Notes: a model not told the origin generated them from the sequence alone. A stretch of DNA of 64,000 nucleotides from Halictus rubicundus (GCF_050948215.1 NC_135163.1:2294001-2358000), one strand, 5' to 3'; positions 35,871 to 48,262 are shown, counted from the stretch's first letter. Program-made: numbers and translations.

Positions 35871-37431
35871 GGTTAGTTGGCTTTGAGTGTCCGCCGTACT
35901 ACCAAGCAATATTTTGTGTTGGAACTCACCGGTCTAGCGTCGAGTTGTATGCCTTTTAGTTGTAGGGCTTTTATGTATGCAATTTATGCCCTTATATGCA
36001 GATACTAATACTATGCCCCAATCTTTGTCGGAATGTATACTACTATACCGTATCTGAAATACATGTATAAATATATGTATAAATCCTTACTTAATTCTAA
36101 TTTCACATCCGAGATGATTCTAATGCAAACACGAATTTCAGAAATTTTGTAAAATCAGAATTTTATATTTGATTTAGTTTTCTATGATGAAGAACCGTAA
36201 AAGAAACAACAAAAATGGAGGAAAATAACGGAAATGTCATACAAGTGGACATGTGCACTTATCAAGTTGAAACAATTCCAACATCAATCTAATTTGTTCG
36301 TATACGGGCTACCGTAATAACTAAACGACTAACAAATTAACTTTTCTCTCAAAAGTATTTCGCGCGATTTCGAATGCATTCTATTGACAAGTCTATTAGG
36401 TTATGTTACAAATTATCAAAACTATACACCATACCATAACTAACCTGACTATTCCAATCCACCACGATACTTCGTTTTTACACTGTACCTGATTTTTCAT
36501 TCATTGCCATCAATTTGCAACACGTTACACATCGAGCAAGTTTTATTTTTCCATTAATCACGACGATGAATGTTATCGATGTATACCATGTATACCGTGG
36601 CGTATTCAGAGTTCCTGGTTTTTTTCTAACGAATTGTATCTGTGCGCATGCGTTCTACTTAGTATAGTATCAATGAAACACCGATTATACGTAGTACTTC
36701 AATACTTAGGAACTGTATGTATGTGTATATATGATCACTAGACTGCAGATCTTTATGCAAAATAAAAATTGTTTACGTCAATTGCGAGAAATTGGGACCA
36801 AACAGAAATTTCTTTTCTCTTTAATAACTTCAAAAAGCTAAAAATAAAACACCGGTCCTCTTAAATTCTGTTTATTATTGTACTCTTTCAAATTTCATCT
36901 ATAAACCCGCACTTTTGCAATGAGTGCATAAAATCCGCAGTCTAATGATCACATATGCATTACAACCACGTGTTTATACTATATTTATACACACAGCGAA
37001 ATGTGAAAGTAATCAGAAATTATTTACATTTATAGTTGTTGTTTTTCTTTTCTATGCCAATTTTATATTTATAAATAAAACTGCTGTACTGCAGTCTCGA
37101 AAATTGAATCAGAAACTGTAGGATAATCTAATATGATGGATTTTTAAATTAAATATAATATAAAAGAATCAGAAATATGAGACCAGGACTCTTTGTTGGT
37201 GCAGAAAAGAAAATATCATTTATTCTGCAAGAATTTAATAAAATTTGTTTCGTACCAAAACGAAACAAGAATTCTCCCGTTTGAAATTATTATTATGAAA
37301 TAATACTCCCTATCTATATCTAATATAGTATTTTTTACCATTACCGTGTATATGTATATGTAAATACTAAATACATACTGCATATTATATACCGTATATG
37401 ATGCATACGGATAAGAAAATATGCAATATGT
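35871..37431. other. Divergent intergenic region, SAP30BP and SerRS
   Basis: AT-rich. Probably contains the SAP30BP leader. No gene recognised. Confidence 0.45.
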
Positions 37432-37631
37432 CAGGGCCCGCTCTAGCGGTTACGACGCCCCGGGCAAAAAAAAATTGCCGCCCCTTTTTAAGCACCGCGC
37501 TGAACAGAATGACCTTTTTTTTAGCAAAATTGTCTGGCAAGGGTAGTCAGACATTTTCTATTAACTGACTATTTAAAACATCAATATTTTTCTCAAATGC
37601 CCGGGTTGTCCCCCCCCTAGAGCGGGCCCTG
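37432..37631. mobile_element. hAT-like 200-bp non-autonomous element
   Basis: CAGGGCCCGCTCTAG forms a perfect 15-bp terminal inverted repeat. A 7-bp direct repeat AATATGT flanks both ends (37425-37431 and 37632-37638). Inside are GCCCCGGGCAAAAAAAAATT and GCCCGGGTTGTCCCC next to the ends. A CAGGG terminus fits hAT elements, whose duplication is usually 8 bp, so the assignment is tentative. It sits about 250 bp upstream of the SerRS start codon. Confidence 0.8.
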
Positions 37632-37880
37632 AATATGTATATTATATATGTAGGTAGGATGTGTCGCGTACCGTACACATTACTGCACATGCAGCGTCGC
37701 GCTTGCGTATATTGACTTGATCAAAAGGAACGTCAGTGGAATCTGTGGAACGGTAAACGATGAGTTGGAACGTTGGAAGTTGGAACTTAAGTCTCTGACT
37801 CGCTGTTTAAAGGATCGTACAATCCACGTGTGGATTAGTTCAAAGCCTAGAAGTAATTTCTGGCATTGGCATCGTTAACC

Positions 37881-39735
37881 ATGGTACTAGATCTAGATCT
37901 TTTTCGAAAAGACAAAGGTTTTGATCCCGATAAAATACGAGAGAATCAAAAGAATCGTTTCAAAGATGTAAATTTAGTAGACTTGGTAATTGAAAAAGAT
38001 AAAGTGTGGCGTCAACTGCGACACAAAGCCGACAATTTCAATAAATTGAAAAATGTATGTAGCAAAGAGATTGGAGAGAGAATGAAAAAGAAAGAAGCAG
38101 TAGGCACAGATAGTACCGTTTCAGAGGATATTCTTGGAAATTTGGATGACTTAACTTCCGATAACTTGAAATCATTAACGGTCGCTCAGATCAAAACTAT
38201 TCGCAGCTGCATAGATGATGCTATTACAAAGAATGATAAAGATTTGGTTTCAACTGGTTTGGAAAGAAATCGAGCCCTGAAAGAAATAGGTAACGTTTTG
38301 CACGAATCTGTACCAATCAGCAATGACGAAGAAGAAAATAAGGTATATAATCGATTAATACAAACTCTATCTAATTTCTATATAGTGTTCTACAAGTTCT
38401 CTTTCACAGGTTGAGAAAACTTATGGAGATTGTACCCAGAACAAAAGATACTCGCATGTTGATTTGATACATATGATTGATGGATTAGACGGAGAGCGTG
38501 GCACTAATGTTTCTGGTGGTCGTGGCTACTTTTTAATGGGACCAGCAGTTTTCTTACAACATGCATTAATACAATTATCTCTTAGAAAATTGTTTGCAAA
38601 AGGATATAAACCTCTGTATACACCTTTTTTCATGCGCAAAGATGTTATGCAAGAAGTAGCACAGTTGTCTCAATTTGATGAAGAATTGTACAAGGCACGA
38701 ATAAGATACTAATTGCTCTTACATCGCAGACACGTGTCAAATTCAATATTTGAATGCCATTTGTTTCGATTAGGTAATCAGTAAAGGCAGCGAACGTAAC
38801 AATGACAAAGATATAGAAGAAAAGTATTTGATTGCTACGTCGGAACAACCTATAGCCGCATTCCATCGAAACGAATGGATTCCTGAAAATATCTTGCCAA
38901 TTAAGTATGCAGGACTATCTACATGTTTCAGACAAGAAGTAGGTTCTCATGGACGCGATACAAGAGGCATTTTTAGAGTTCATCAATTTGAAAAGGTATT
39001 GTTTTTATAATTAGAGCAATTAATTAGAATTTAGGCAAATTTTAATGAATTTAAAGTTTCTGGTTATTCATGGATATGCGTCAGGTTGAACAGTTTTGTC
39101 TGACATCTCCTCACGAAAATAAATCTTGGCAAATGATGGAAGAAATGATTTCCAATGCAGAACAATTTTACCAGGATTTGGAAATTCCATATCGTATTGT
39201 AAATATAGTTTCGGGTGCACTGAATAACGCAGCTTCTAAAAAGTTAGATCTAGAAGCATGGTTTCCCGGATCTCATGCTTTTCGTGAACTCGTATCGTGC
39301 AGCAATTGTTTAGATTATCAAGCTAGACGATTACTGGTCAGGTAAATGAGTTTACAATATTAATACATAGTAACAATAACAATAGTAATAATGTATGTAG
39401 CTGCATACATGTCTATTGTCAATTGTATACGTATAATTATATAAAATTTATGTTTTTCATTATATTTTAGGTATGGTCAAACGAAAAAGATGAATGCTAA
39501 TACCGATTATGTACACATGCTAAATGCAACACTGTGCGCAGTCACACGCGTTATATGCGCTATCTTAGAAGTGCATCAAACCGATACTGGCATTAAAGTT
39601 CCAAAAGTTCTCGCACAGTTCATGCCACCCGAATACCAAGATGAAATTCCGTTTGTTAAGACAGCACCTATCGAGGAGGCAGAAATTAAAAAAACCAAAA
39701 AAACAAAAGAACAGAAAGACATTATCTTAACTTAA
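37881..39735 (+). CDS. SerRS: Cytosolic seryl-tRNA synthetase
   Basis: A 496-residue class II aminoacyl-tRNA synthetase from five exons: 37881-38342, 38410-38694, 38774-38995, 39085-39341 and 39471-39735. It begins MVLDLDLFRKDKGFDPDKIR. The N-terminal tRNA-binding coiled coil spans about residues 30-115. Catalytic blocks include the motif 2 region CFRQEVGSHGRDTRGIFRVH and the LDLEAWFPGS and ELVSCSNCLDYQARRL segments. It charges tRNA-Ser and, with tRNA-Sec, serves selenocysteine synthesis. The C-terminal extension (IKKTKKTKEQKDIILT) is short and basic compared with vertebrates. The intron after exon 2 begins with GC (38695): AAG/GCACGA is the only joint that keeps LYK-VISKGSE in frame. The nearby GTAC gives a stop. 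The ATG at 37881 is chosen by family alignment. Confidence 0.96.
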
Positions 39736-40116
39736 ATGAACCACGTTAACAATCTCTTTGAAATAACAGAAAAAATGTTAATAAATTCAATTGCGAGTAA
39801 TCGTGTAACGATTACAATTGAATTATAATATACAACTAAATCGTTAATTCTCTCAAACATTTTGGTAATTAATTTTTCTCTGAAATGATATGTAAAGAGA
39901 CATTATAGTTTGCGCGTTGCTTCACCGTACGTATGTACATACGCGTGAATCATTCACTTCGACTTATTCCATTATTGTAAACGTAAATAACGGATCTGAA
40001 TAATTTTCGATTTATATTTATAAAACCACATGATTCCTGTACTTGGACACATACTCGTACCTATACAATAAATAAAATTAGAAAAGCAGTATAGTCATTG
40101 TCCGCAAATTCATTGA
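39736..40116. other. Convergent 3' flanks of SerRS and DNAJC17
   Basis: About 380 bp shared by both 3' UTRs. No gene seen. Confidence 0.5.
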
Positions 40117-41931
40117 TCAAGTGCCTTCCTTCGAAACCGACATGCTTATGTGCCTTTTTTCTTCTTCTGCTCTTCTAAGGTTATTTAACACGATGCGTTC
40201 AAATTCTGCATCAGACATTTCACTTGCCTTTATCTGAAACAGGACACTTGCATTTGATATTCATAGTTTACCAATAAAACCAAGGGGAAGAAACATTGTT
40301 TTAAGCTGACCTTGGTTTCTGTTTTGGTTAAATCATCGATTGCATTAGGTGTACATTTGTTAGAATTTGCACAGTAAACTGGTCTTCCTTCTTTGAAATT
40401 TGATTGTTTCGCGGCATCCCACAACCTTTGAAGTTTCAATGGATTTCGCGTTAAACCAACTTCTATATTTAAAGCCATTTCCTGATAAATAAAATTATTT
40501 TGGCATTCACATATTATTTATTATGCATATCAATATTTAATATAATTCATGAACTTACAGCATCATTCCTACTTCGATATTCAACTAATGCTCTGCCCTC
40601 TTTCGATGGTGAAAGGATAAGATTTATTATATCACCGTACTGAAACCAACAATTGTGATCTAAAAAGATATTGTAATAAAAACAATTTGAGAAGACAAAT
40701 TTATCAATAACTTCTCCACTTTTTTCTACAGATGTCTTTATACTAGCAAATGAAGAAGTGGAGATGTTTTCTTTTCATTGTAAATTTTACAAAATCCAAT
40801 GTTTCTATAGAGTAGACAGATTTTGGGGGTAGAAGTTTTATATCATATGATACATTCAAATTCGTATTGCTCTCATCACCGTTTATACTAGATATCTAGT
40901 CTAGACCATTTACAGACAAATTATTGTCCAATTGGTTTTCACAAAGTCACAATAAGTTTAATATCGATCATCGTTATATATTTGGCTCTGTAAAAACATT
41001 TGGAAACATGAAAAATATTGTCACCATGAGTACATACCTTGGAAAAAATTCTGTACAATGTATCGTAGTCGTATGTATTATTATTTGGAGTGTTTTTATT
41101 AGTTTTCCATTTAATTTTAATTTTATAAGAACCATTGTCAACATCAGCTGTTTCCCACAAATTTTTGCATTCTTGTTCAATTTTTTGTTTCATAAGTGCT
41201 ATTTCTTCTTCTACCTGCTTAGATCCTTCTTTCTGAAGACGTTCTATTTCAGCCTAAAATATAGAATACGAGTAAAACTTATGTTAAACGATTTATGAAA
41301 TAACAGAAAAAGATATTTTACGAAATACAATGCTCACCCGTAATTTATCTTCATCATTACTTGTAGAACGATTTGTATCTAAAGATCGTTTATAAGCATC
41401 TTCTCGTGCTTCTAAATCTTCTTTTAATTTTCTACGTTTTGTATCTAACTCTTTAGTCCGTAATTTTGCTTGTAGCTTGGCATTGATAACTTTGTCGTAA
41501 GCTGCCTTATATCGACAAAATAAAATGTTGAGTAAAAATAATACATATAGAGTATGAATTTACACTTAATAATAATCGCTTTACATACTTACCCGGGCGG
41601 AAGCATCTATAAGAATTTCTAGTGCTCGGGATAAATCATGAAATAACTCATTTGCTTTTGGATTATTTGGATTTTTATCAGGATGGCAAGACAAAGCTTT
41701 CTTGCGATATGCTTTCTTGATCTGAAACAAGATAGAAATAAATTATACAATGTCATATATATGCGTACACAACCGTGTCGAACATATCATATTTTCTAAT
41801 TGTAATTTTTAAGGTTAGAAAATTAAATGCATACAAATTATTGTTATGTGAAAGTTACGTACCTCCTGAGTTGTGGCTGTATTTGTTACACCAATAAATT
41901 CGTACAAATCTCGATCTATCAAAGAATCCAT
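40117..41931 (-). CDS. DNAJC17: DnaJ homolog subfamily C member 17
   Basis: A 316-residue J-domain protein. Exons in reading order: 41931-41863, 41721-41593, 41505-41338, 41253-41038, 40639-40559, 40481-40311 and 40233-40117; all phases match. The J domain (about 9-75) has IKKAYRKKAL and the HPD motif (residues 36-38) needed to stimulate Hsp70. A long charged helix follows (about 80-165), then a small RRM-like domain (about 175-250, KIKIKWKT and GRALVEYRSRNDA), and a basic tail with FERIVLNNLRRAEEEKR. In yeast (Cwc23) and animals this family works in the spliceosome. It diverges from BCKDHA, the starts being 574 bp apart. Confidence 0.95.
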
Positions 41932-42505
41932 TTCCTCTTTGATCTCACACGTATATTGTATTTCAAATAATTAATGTGTATGGATATTTAGTCAATTTTA
42001 AGAGAGGTTAAAAAGTTTTATGTACACATACAGGTATGTATAAGTGCACTATTTAATTTCTTATTGGAAGAAAACGTAGATTTCCTGTTCGATTAAATTA
42101 TAAATTTATTGTAGACAAAAAATATTTTCATTAAACGCAAAATGTAGCAGGCAAAAAGTAAGTAAGTACTTACTTACATACTTACGCGAAACAAATTTCA
42201 CACTGTCCTTCCCGCGTTCCGCGTACATACATGTACATATATATGTATAACATAGATTTCAACGTACGTACGATCAGGAATGACGTACTGATTCATACAT
42301 ACAAATGTTTCCGAATGTTTACACTACCTATATCCACATATATCTACATATTATATGTATACATATGTACCAATGTGGCCATATATGTATATTATTTACA
42401 AACATTTACGTATGTACGTAAAGTGTTACGTAAACGTTGTAAAGTGAAAGTAGAAAGAAGACTAACAATTTTTACTGTACAGAAATTTAGATACTTACTA
42501 ACACA
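41932..42505. promoter_or_regulatory. Shared divergent promoter region, DNAJC17 and BCKDHA
   Basis: Two starts face away from each other with only 574 bp between them, so both promoters and leaders must fit here. AT-rich, with GTAC/ACGT-containing short repeats at about 42180-42430 and no TATA box I would rely on. Bidirectional regulation is inference from spacing. Confidence 0.5.
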
Positions 42506-44583
42506 ATGATCGATAGAGTTCTGCCGGGACTTGTAAAACGAATTTGTTTTCGAAATATTTTACAAGTAAGCACATAACAGTATATACATAACGGATGGAC
42601 TTAAGTACAAGGAAAGAAATTTAATGATTTTTTGATCATTCTTAATTTAGGTGAAACTACAATACAATAGTACAAATGCCAAAATGAGTATCAATACTAG
42701 TAGTACTAATGAAGCAGGACCACAATTCTTGGGAATAGAGACCAATTTTACAAATAAACTTCAGTTTTTTGATAAGGAAAGTTACAATGCTTTACCCATA
42801 TTTAGGATTTTAAACTCATCCAAACAAGGACAGTTACCTAAGGAATATGAGGTTTAGATATTTAACGTATATTAAATTTTGTTTTACTTGATCGATAATA
42901 CATTTCTTTTATCCTTAAGTTGAATGAACAAACCGTAATCAGAATGTATCGTAAAATGCTTACGTTGAGGGTAATGGATAAAATTCTTTATGAATCTCAA
43001 AGACAAGGGCGCATATCGTTTTATATGACCAATACTGGCGAAGAAGCACTCCAAATTGGTTCTGCTGCAGCTCTTACATTAGAAGATATTGTGTATGCAC
43101 AGTATCGTGAGGCTGGTAGGAATTTTTAAATTATTAACAGTAATACAATGATAATAACGACATAATACAGTGTACTGTGAAAAAATTTCTATTTATCTTG
43201 TTGTTTACTTATTTTACAGGTGTGTTATTGTGGCGTGGCCACTCTATTATAGATTTCATGAATCAGTGTTATAGTAATCATAAGGATACTTCAAAGGGAA
43301 GGCAAATGCCTGTTCATTATGGATCAAAAAAACTGAACTTTGTCACTATTTCTTCACCTTTAACAACACAATTACCACAAGGTAGAAGAATTAGCAACCA
43401 CTATACAAGAATTTCTTAAAACATTCAGTGTCCTAATACTAATTTGACACGCAACGATTCTCAGCCGTAGGTACAGCATATGGGTTAAAACAATCAAAAA
43501 ATAAAGCCTGTGTAGCATGTTACTTCGGCGAAGGTGCAGCTAGCGAAGGAGATGCTCATGCAGCTTTCAATTTTGCTGCAACTTTGGAGTGTCCAATTAT
43601 TTTTATCTGGTACATTTCTTATCGATTGGTATATCAATGTCAACAAATAACGTGTATTTATTGGTAGTAGAAAAAGGATCGGTGGATCGAATATCATATC
43701 GAAAATTAATAGAAATCTTTCGTTTCTCGGGCCAATGTCTCGAACAATTAGTAGAAGTTTATTAAGTTAAGTTGCTGAGGCGCCTTATTACTTACACATG
43801 AACAATTCTATAGTGTCCTTTTAATATTTCAAGTCGAAATAATGGTTACGCCATTTCCACACCTTCAATGGAACAATTTAGTGGAGATGGTATTGCTGCT
43901 AGGGGCCCAGCTTATGGTATACGGACAATTCGCGTAGACGGCAACGATATTCTTGCTATGTACAGTGCAATGAAAGCTGCTCGCCAATACTGCGTCGAAA
44001 AAAGGAAACCTGTTTTGATAGAAGCTATGACTTATCGGTACAAAACCATTTTGTTTTCTTTTATCCAATTGTGGCAGCCTTATGGTATTTGATACGATTT
44101 GCGTATTCTTCTATGTGTTTTAGAATAGGTCATCACAGTACTTCCGACGATAGCAGCGCGTACCGATCGACCAATGAAATAACTCAGTGGAATTGCAATT
44201 CACCGATAACAAGATTTCGAAACTATTTAGAAGCAATGAACCTTTGGTGCGAAAAACGAGAAAAACAGACATACGATTCCATAAAAGAATCAGTTTTACG
44301 TGCGTTTACAGATGCAGAGAAAGAACTGAAACCTTGTTGGAAAGAATTATTCACAGATATATATTGCACGATGCCCAAGCATATTGAGTATGTTTCTTAG
44401 TTTTCTTTAAAAAAATCATATTCAGCGCTATAAATTTTTATATATGCTATAGCGAGTCTGTCTCGAAACTTTTATAAATTGCCAATGTACCTTTTTACTT
44501 TTAGGAAGCAATTACGTTCCATGGAAAACCATGTTGCTGAGTTTCAAGAACATTATCCAATGCATGTTTTTAAATCTAATTAA
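42506..44583 (+). CDS. BCKDHA: Branched-chain 2-oxoacid dehydrogenase E1 alpha subunit
   Basis: A mitochondrial thiamine-pyrophosphate enzyme subunit of 436 residues from eight exons: 42506-42565, 42651-42851, 42920-43115, 43220-43381, 43465-43609, 43834-44037, 44124-44387 and 44505-44583; all phases match. The N-terminus (MIDRVLPGLVKRICFRNIL) is a basic amphipathic mitochondrial presequence. QGRISFYMTNTGEEA and YFGEGAASEGDAHAAFNFAA contain the pyrophosphate/magnesium-binding region. TYRIGHHSTSDDSSAYRS is the regulatory loop whose serine is phosphorylated by BCKD kinase. With E1 beta it decarboxylates the 2-oxo acids of Leu, Ile and Val. Its stop lies 102 bp from the stop of the opposing MRPL17. 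Confidence 0.97.
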
Positions 44584-44685
44584 CAAAGTATAATAATGGT
44601 AACAATTGAATCGAGAATAATTAGCATTCTATGATAAAATTTTGTATTTTTTGTATGGTTAGACAATAGAACTGTTATAAACAAT

Positions 44686-45363
44686 TTATTCTTTTATATT
44701 AGCTGCAATTTCTTTATACTTTTCCATTTCAAATTCTTTTCTGGCTGCATTAAGCAATATATTATGAAGCGACATAGATTGATGCGGATCATATTGTTCG
44801 ACGCTAGGATACACGTTTCCTAAAATTAATTGTTTACATTAATACTATAACAAACGCGGGATAGTATGAATATTTACAAAAGTGTACCTCTTAATTCCAA
44901 TACAGCACGCTCATATGGGTTTCCAGGGTAAATGGTTGGTGCTTTATGAAGTTTCGTATAGGAAGTTGTACAGTTCTGAAATCTTGGTACTAGCACCTTG
45001 AAAAGTTTATGAACAAGTTGTTTTTCTAATAGCCAAAAGTTTGCCATCTCCATCGTTTCTTTATGTTCAGGTCCATGACGTAATGCTTCCGATATTAACT
45101 ATAAAAACATAATGCCATAACACAGACGCAAATGAAGGACAACAAACAATTTGCAGGATACGAACTTGTTCGGCGTAGCCTCTTGTCTCGTCCGCCCGAG
45201 AGTAGTTCAATTCGATTCTTTCGTATTTGACTAAAGCGGTAAAAGTTTTCCGAATTTTTTCTAACCTCCCTTGGGGACCTTCTGGATTTCGCAATCTACG
45301 TGGTTTTGGTCTAACATTGTATCTTAATCTAGAAACTACTTTCTCAACATTTGCCTGATTCAT
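44686..45363 (-). CDS. mRpL17: Mitochondrial large ribosomal subunit protein bL17m
   Basis: A 180-residue L17-family ribosomal protein from three exons, in reading order 45363-45166, 45098-44888 and 44819-44686. The family blocks are RKTFTALVKYERIEL, RADETRGYAEQLISEALRHG and ANFWLLEKQLVHKLFKVLVPRF, followed by the RAVLELRGNVYP segment. It belongs to the polypeptide-exit side of the mitoribosome. The first donor is CAA/GTTCGT, which is weak but in phase. The protein is complete, with a C-terminal Glu/Lys-rich extension. Confidence 0.94.
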
Positions 45364-47231
45364 TTTTGTCGATTCTCGTTTTAGAGAGTATTTTTCATTA
45401 TTTGCAAATCCGTAACTCTTCGCTGCTCTTAGTACCTATGTATGTATATTATGATCAATTATGATGTAGGAGCAGACAGCAGAACTATCACCTATGACGT
45501 ATCCTATCATCAGAAAGGAAATCTCTGCTATCATATACCACTATCACTACTGACATGTCCATACACGCACGCTCTACATTCTAAATTCGAGATGTAGATT
45601 TTAGCTTTAGAGTTTCGAGTCTAGGTCTAGATAAATTCTCATTACCTTTTTTGTGTCGCGCTCAACATTACCGACAACTCATGAATTTAGGCCTGTTAGC
45701 GAGAATCAAGTGTTGTGTATACATACTTCATTTCTACTACGAGCAGTTATTATATATTATTTAGGACCGGTTTGTATTGGGCAAATAGAGCTCAGGCTAT
45801 TCAACGCCATCTTTATGTAAAATATATAAAGAGAAGAATAAACCAGTAACCAGTATATATTATTTGATATGAATTTTTCAATAAAACTTGTCGAAAAACT
45901 CCGAGCCTAATGTGGAAACAGATGGCTCGGTATTTGAGTGCAAAGTTTGCAGGCGCAATTCCATGTCACATCCATGCCAAATCCATGCCAAACCTTGTCC
46001 TCGTGAAGAGGGCATTAGTCTCAGTTGACCGATGAGGGGAGGTAGCACGAATTGAGGGTTAAAAGTCACGTGATCGGGCCGTGGCGGAAGCGTGGGGGAA
46101 TAGCGCGGTAGAAGGGGAAGTTAGAGTGGGAAGTTACTCTCCTACTCTACCCATGTCTACGCATGTGTGACGTATATCTCGACCGAAGTGCGAATTATCT
46201 TGTTCCACATTTGTTTTATTATATCATTAAAATTCATCGAGTGCATAATTATATATGTATATTTTACATATGGTACACATTGTTTAACGTACGCGTGTTA
46301 TATATGAATTTAGATAGATTATAGTAATACGCATGCTAGAACGATTTGGCAACATAATATGATGAACTATAAAAAATGTTATCTATCTAGATACATGTAT
46401 GTATGTTATTTGCATGATAGAACAGTAACGAACGGCGCGGCGCGGTGCGTTTAATCACTACGGAGTATATATAACTCTTCAGATCACAAATGAGCCAAAA
46501 AGGATGAATAAAAAGTAGGTTGCATACAATGATACGTATTTTGTCACTAATATAAGTATTCTTTTGCTTCAAACGCAATTCTATCATGCAAAATATCATC
46601 TGGTTAGGAATATTATTATTTGTACCATATCACGACCATGTTGTATTATTCGCTAATATGTATGATACATTTAAATTAGACGGTTTGTAAAAGATATTCG
46701 TTCTTACTGTGACACGATGATAGTATCATTTGAAATAAATTACTAGAAAATAATATGGCGGTATAGAGTGAGAAAAGGAGAGGGAGGGGAGAGAAAGAGA
46801 GAGAAAAAGTAGCGCGTGCATTCGCATGTTTCAATGACTACTTGGGTCAGTAAAACCTAATAGACGCATTTCAAAGTACTTACGTGCACACGTATGTACA
46901 TACCTGCATACATTCATACATCATACATGTACGATTTCGGTTTGTTCGCAAGTCGAACCATTCTTCGCAAGTACTTTTACGTTTGTTCTATTTTACTGTA
47001 TAAATTTAGGAAAGGAGATTCGTTCAACGCGCGTCGATACATTTACATGGATGGATGCAACATGCGTTTTGTATATAGTTGTTCCTTGTTCTGACCCAAC
47101 TCGATGGTTTCAATAGTGTCGGTAGCTTCGTGAAATGCCTCTTTTCTGCAAGAAAGGTAGCTTCGATGATATTACATCGAGTTGTCTGAAATCGAATTTA
47201 ATTAAAGTTTTCCGTGTCAGACCACGCCTAC
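45364..47231. other. Intergenic region between MRPL17 and the DM4/DM12 gene
   Basis: No gene recognised. A slightly GC-richer patch at 45900-46150 contains the short direct repeat ATCCATGCCAAA (twice, 45970-45992). A GA-rich stretch is at 46775-46810. Confidence 0.45.
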
Positions 47232-48262
47232 TTACGTGTATCTATTTTCCGACGAACGAAATAATGATTTTGGACAGTCTTTGAAATAAGGCCAACATTC
47301 ACCATGAAACTTTCCCCTATTTTCGGCCTCGACATAGTCTGTTAAGAGGTCCGCGAATGGCGATTTACTGGCGCTGAAAGGTACATTTACGAAATATACA
47401 ATCTTACGGCGATGACTATTTCGATGTATGCTAATCGAAGGTTCACGAGGCAGGAGAATGTATATGTACGCGAAAAAGCGGTAATCTCGGAATACAGAAC
47501 ACAGAGCAGAGAGCAGAAAGAAGAGTGGTTCCTCCGAAACTTACGTGAAAAAGAGTTTCAACATTTCTCCGATTAGTCCAAAATTGTTCAAGGGGTGTCC
47601 TTGGACCTCGCAGATCGCTCTCAGTAGACACGCCCTTCCGTTCAGGCCAAGATTTCCGAGCATGTCCTCAGCGGTACTGTATAAGAGAGCTCTTTCACCT
47701 CCGTAGAACGCGTTTTTCGGCAAATCTTGAATCGCCTCTCTTTTACCGAGTCCACGCTTTACGAACGACGCGATGAATTCTGCCATGGTCGCACCTTGAT
47801 CCCTCGCGGTACCATCGAATGCTGACGGTAGAACGCCGTAAGGATTTTCGTTGTCGGTTAAACCAAGCTTGTCGAAATCGACTGTGCTCGAAACAGAACG
47901 AAAGACGCATGTATCGGTGGTGAACCTTGACTTTCTCGTAACAACTACTAATTATTAATCAAAGTATAAAGGCATTTATTATTTGCACACTCACTGGTAA
48001 AGGGAAGGCTTATGGTCATGTTGCTCAGGAAACCGTACGGCGGATATCGAACAAATGGCAAAGCCAATGTCGGAGTAATGGTCATTATCGTTCCAGGCGG
48101 CAAAGCAATTCGACCGTCGTTGGTTACCCAAAAGAATCTTTTCTGCCGTTGATGGGAGAATTTCGAATACGATTGTTGTCCTTCAACTCCGCTTTCCACG
48201 TCCGACGATTTCAGGAGCAGAATCAGTCCAAGCAATGCGATCATGCTCTTTTTCTTTTCCAT
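47232..48262 (-). CDS. Secreted DM4/DM12 domain protein of unknown function
   Basis: A 248-residue insect protein from three exons, in reading order 48262-47995, 47881-47545 and 47373-47232, with matching phases. It starts MEKKKSMIALLGLILLLKSS, a signal peptide. QRQKRFFWVTNDGRIALPPGT marks a family-typical basic site and the start of the conserved part. The DM4/12 domain (about 140-230) includes the Cys-rich NGRACLLRAICEV, HPLNNFGLIGEMLKLFF and CWPYFKDCPKSLF. These proteins are arthropod-specific, secreted, and lack a known biochemical role. The stop TAA is embedded in a perfect donor (AC/GTAAGT), identical to the donor ending exon 2, so a longer alternative C-terminus cannot be excluded. Confidence 0.88.

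Noticed and set aside
35871..35909. TTG-initiated N-terminal extension of SAP30BP
   Set aside because: No ATG in the extension, and family alignment fits the ATG at 35870.
37866..37880. In-frame TTG upstream of the SerRS ATG as start
   Set aside because: The ATG at 37881 begins the conserved MVLDLDLFR terminus; non-AUG initiation is not needed.
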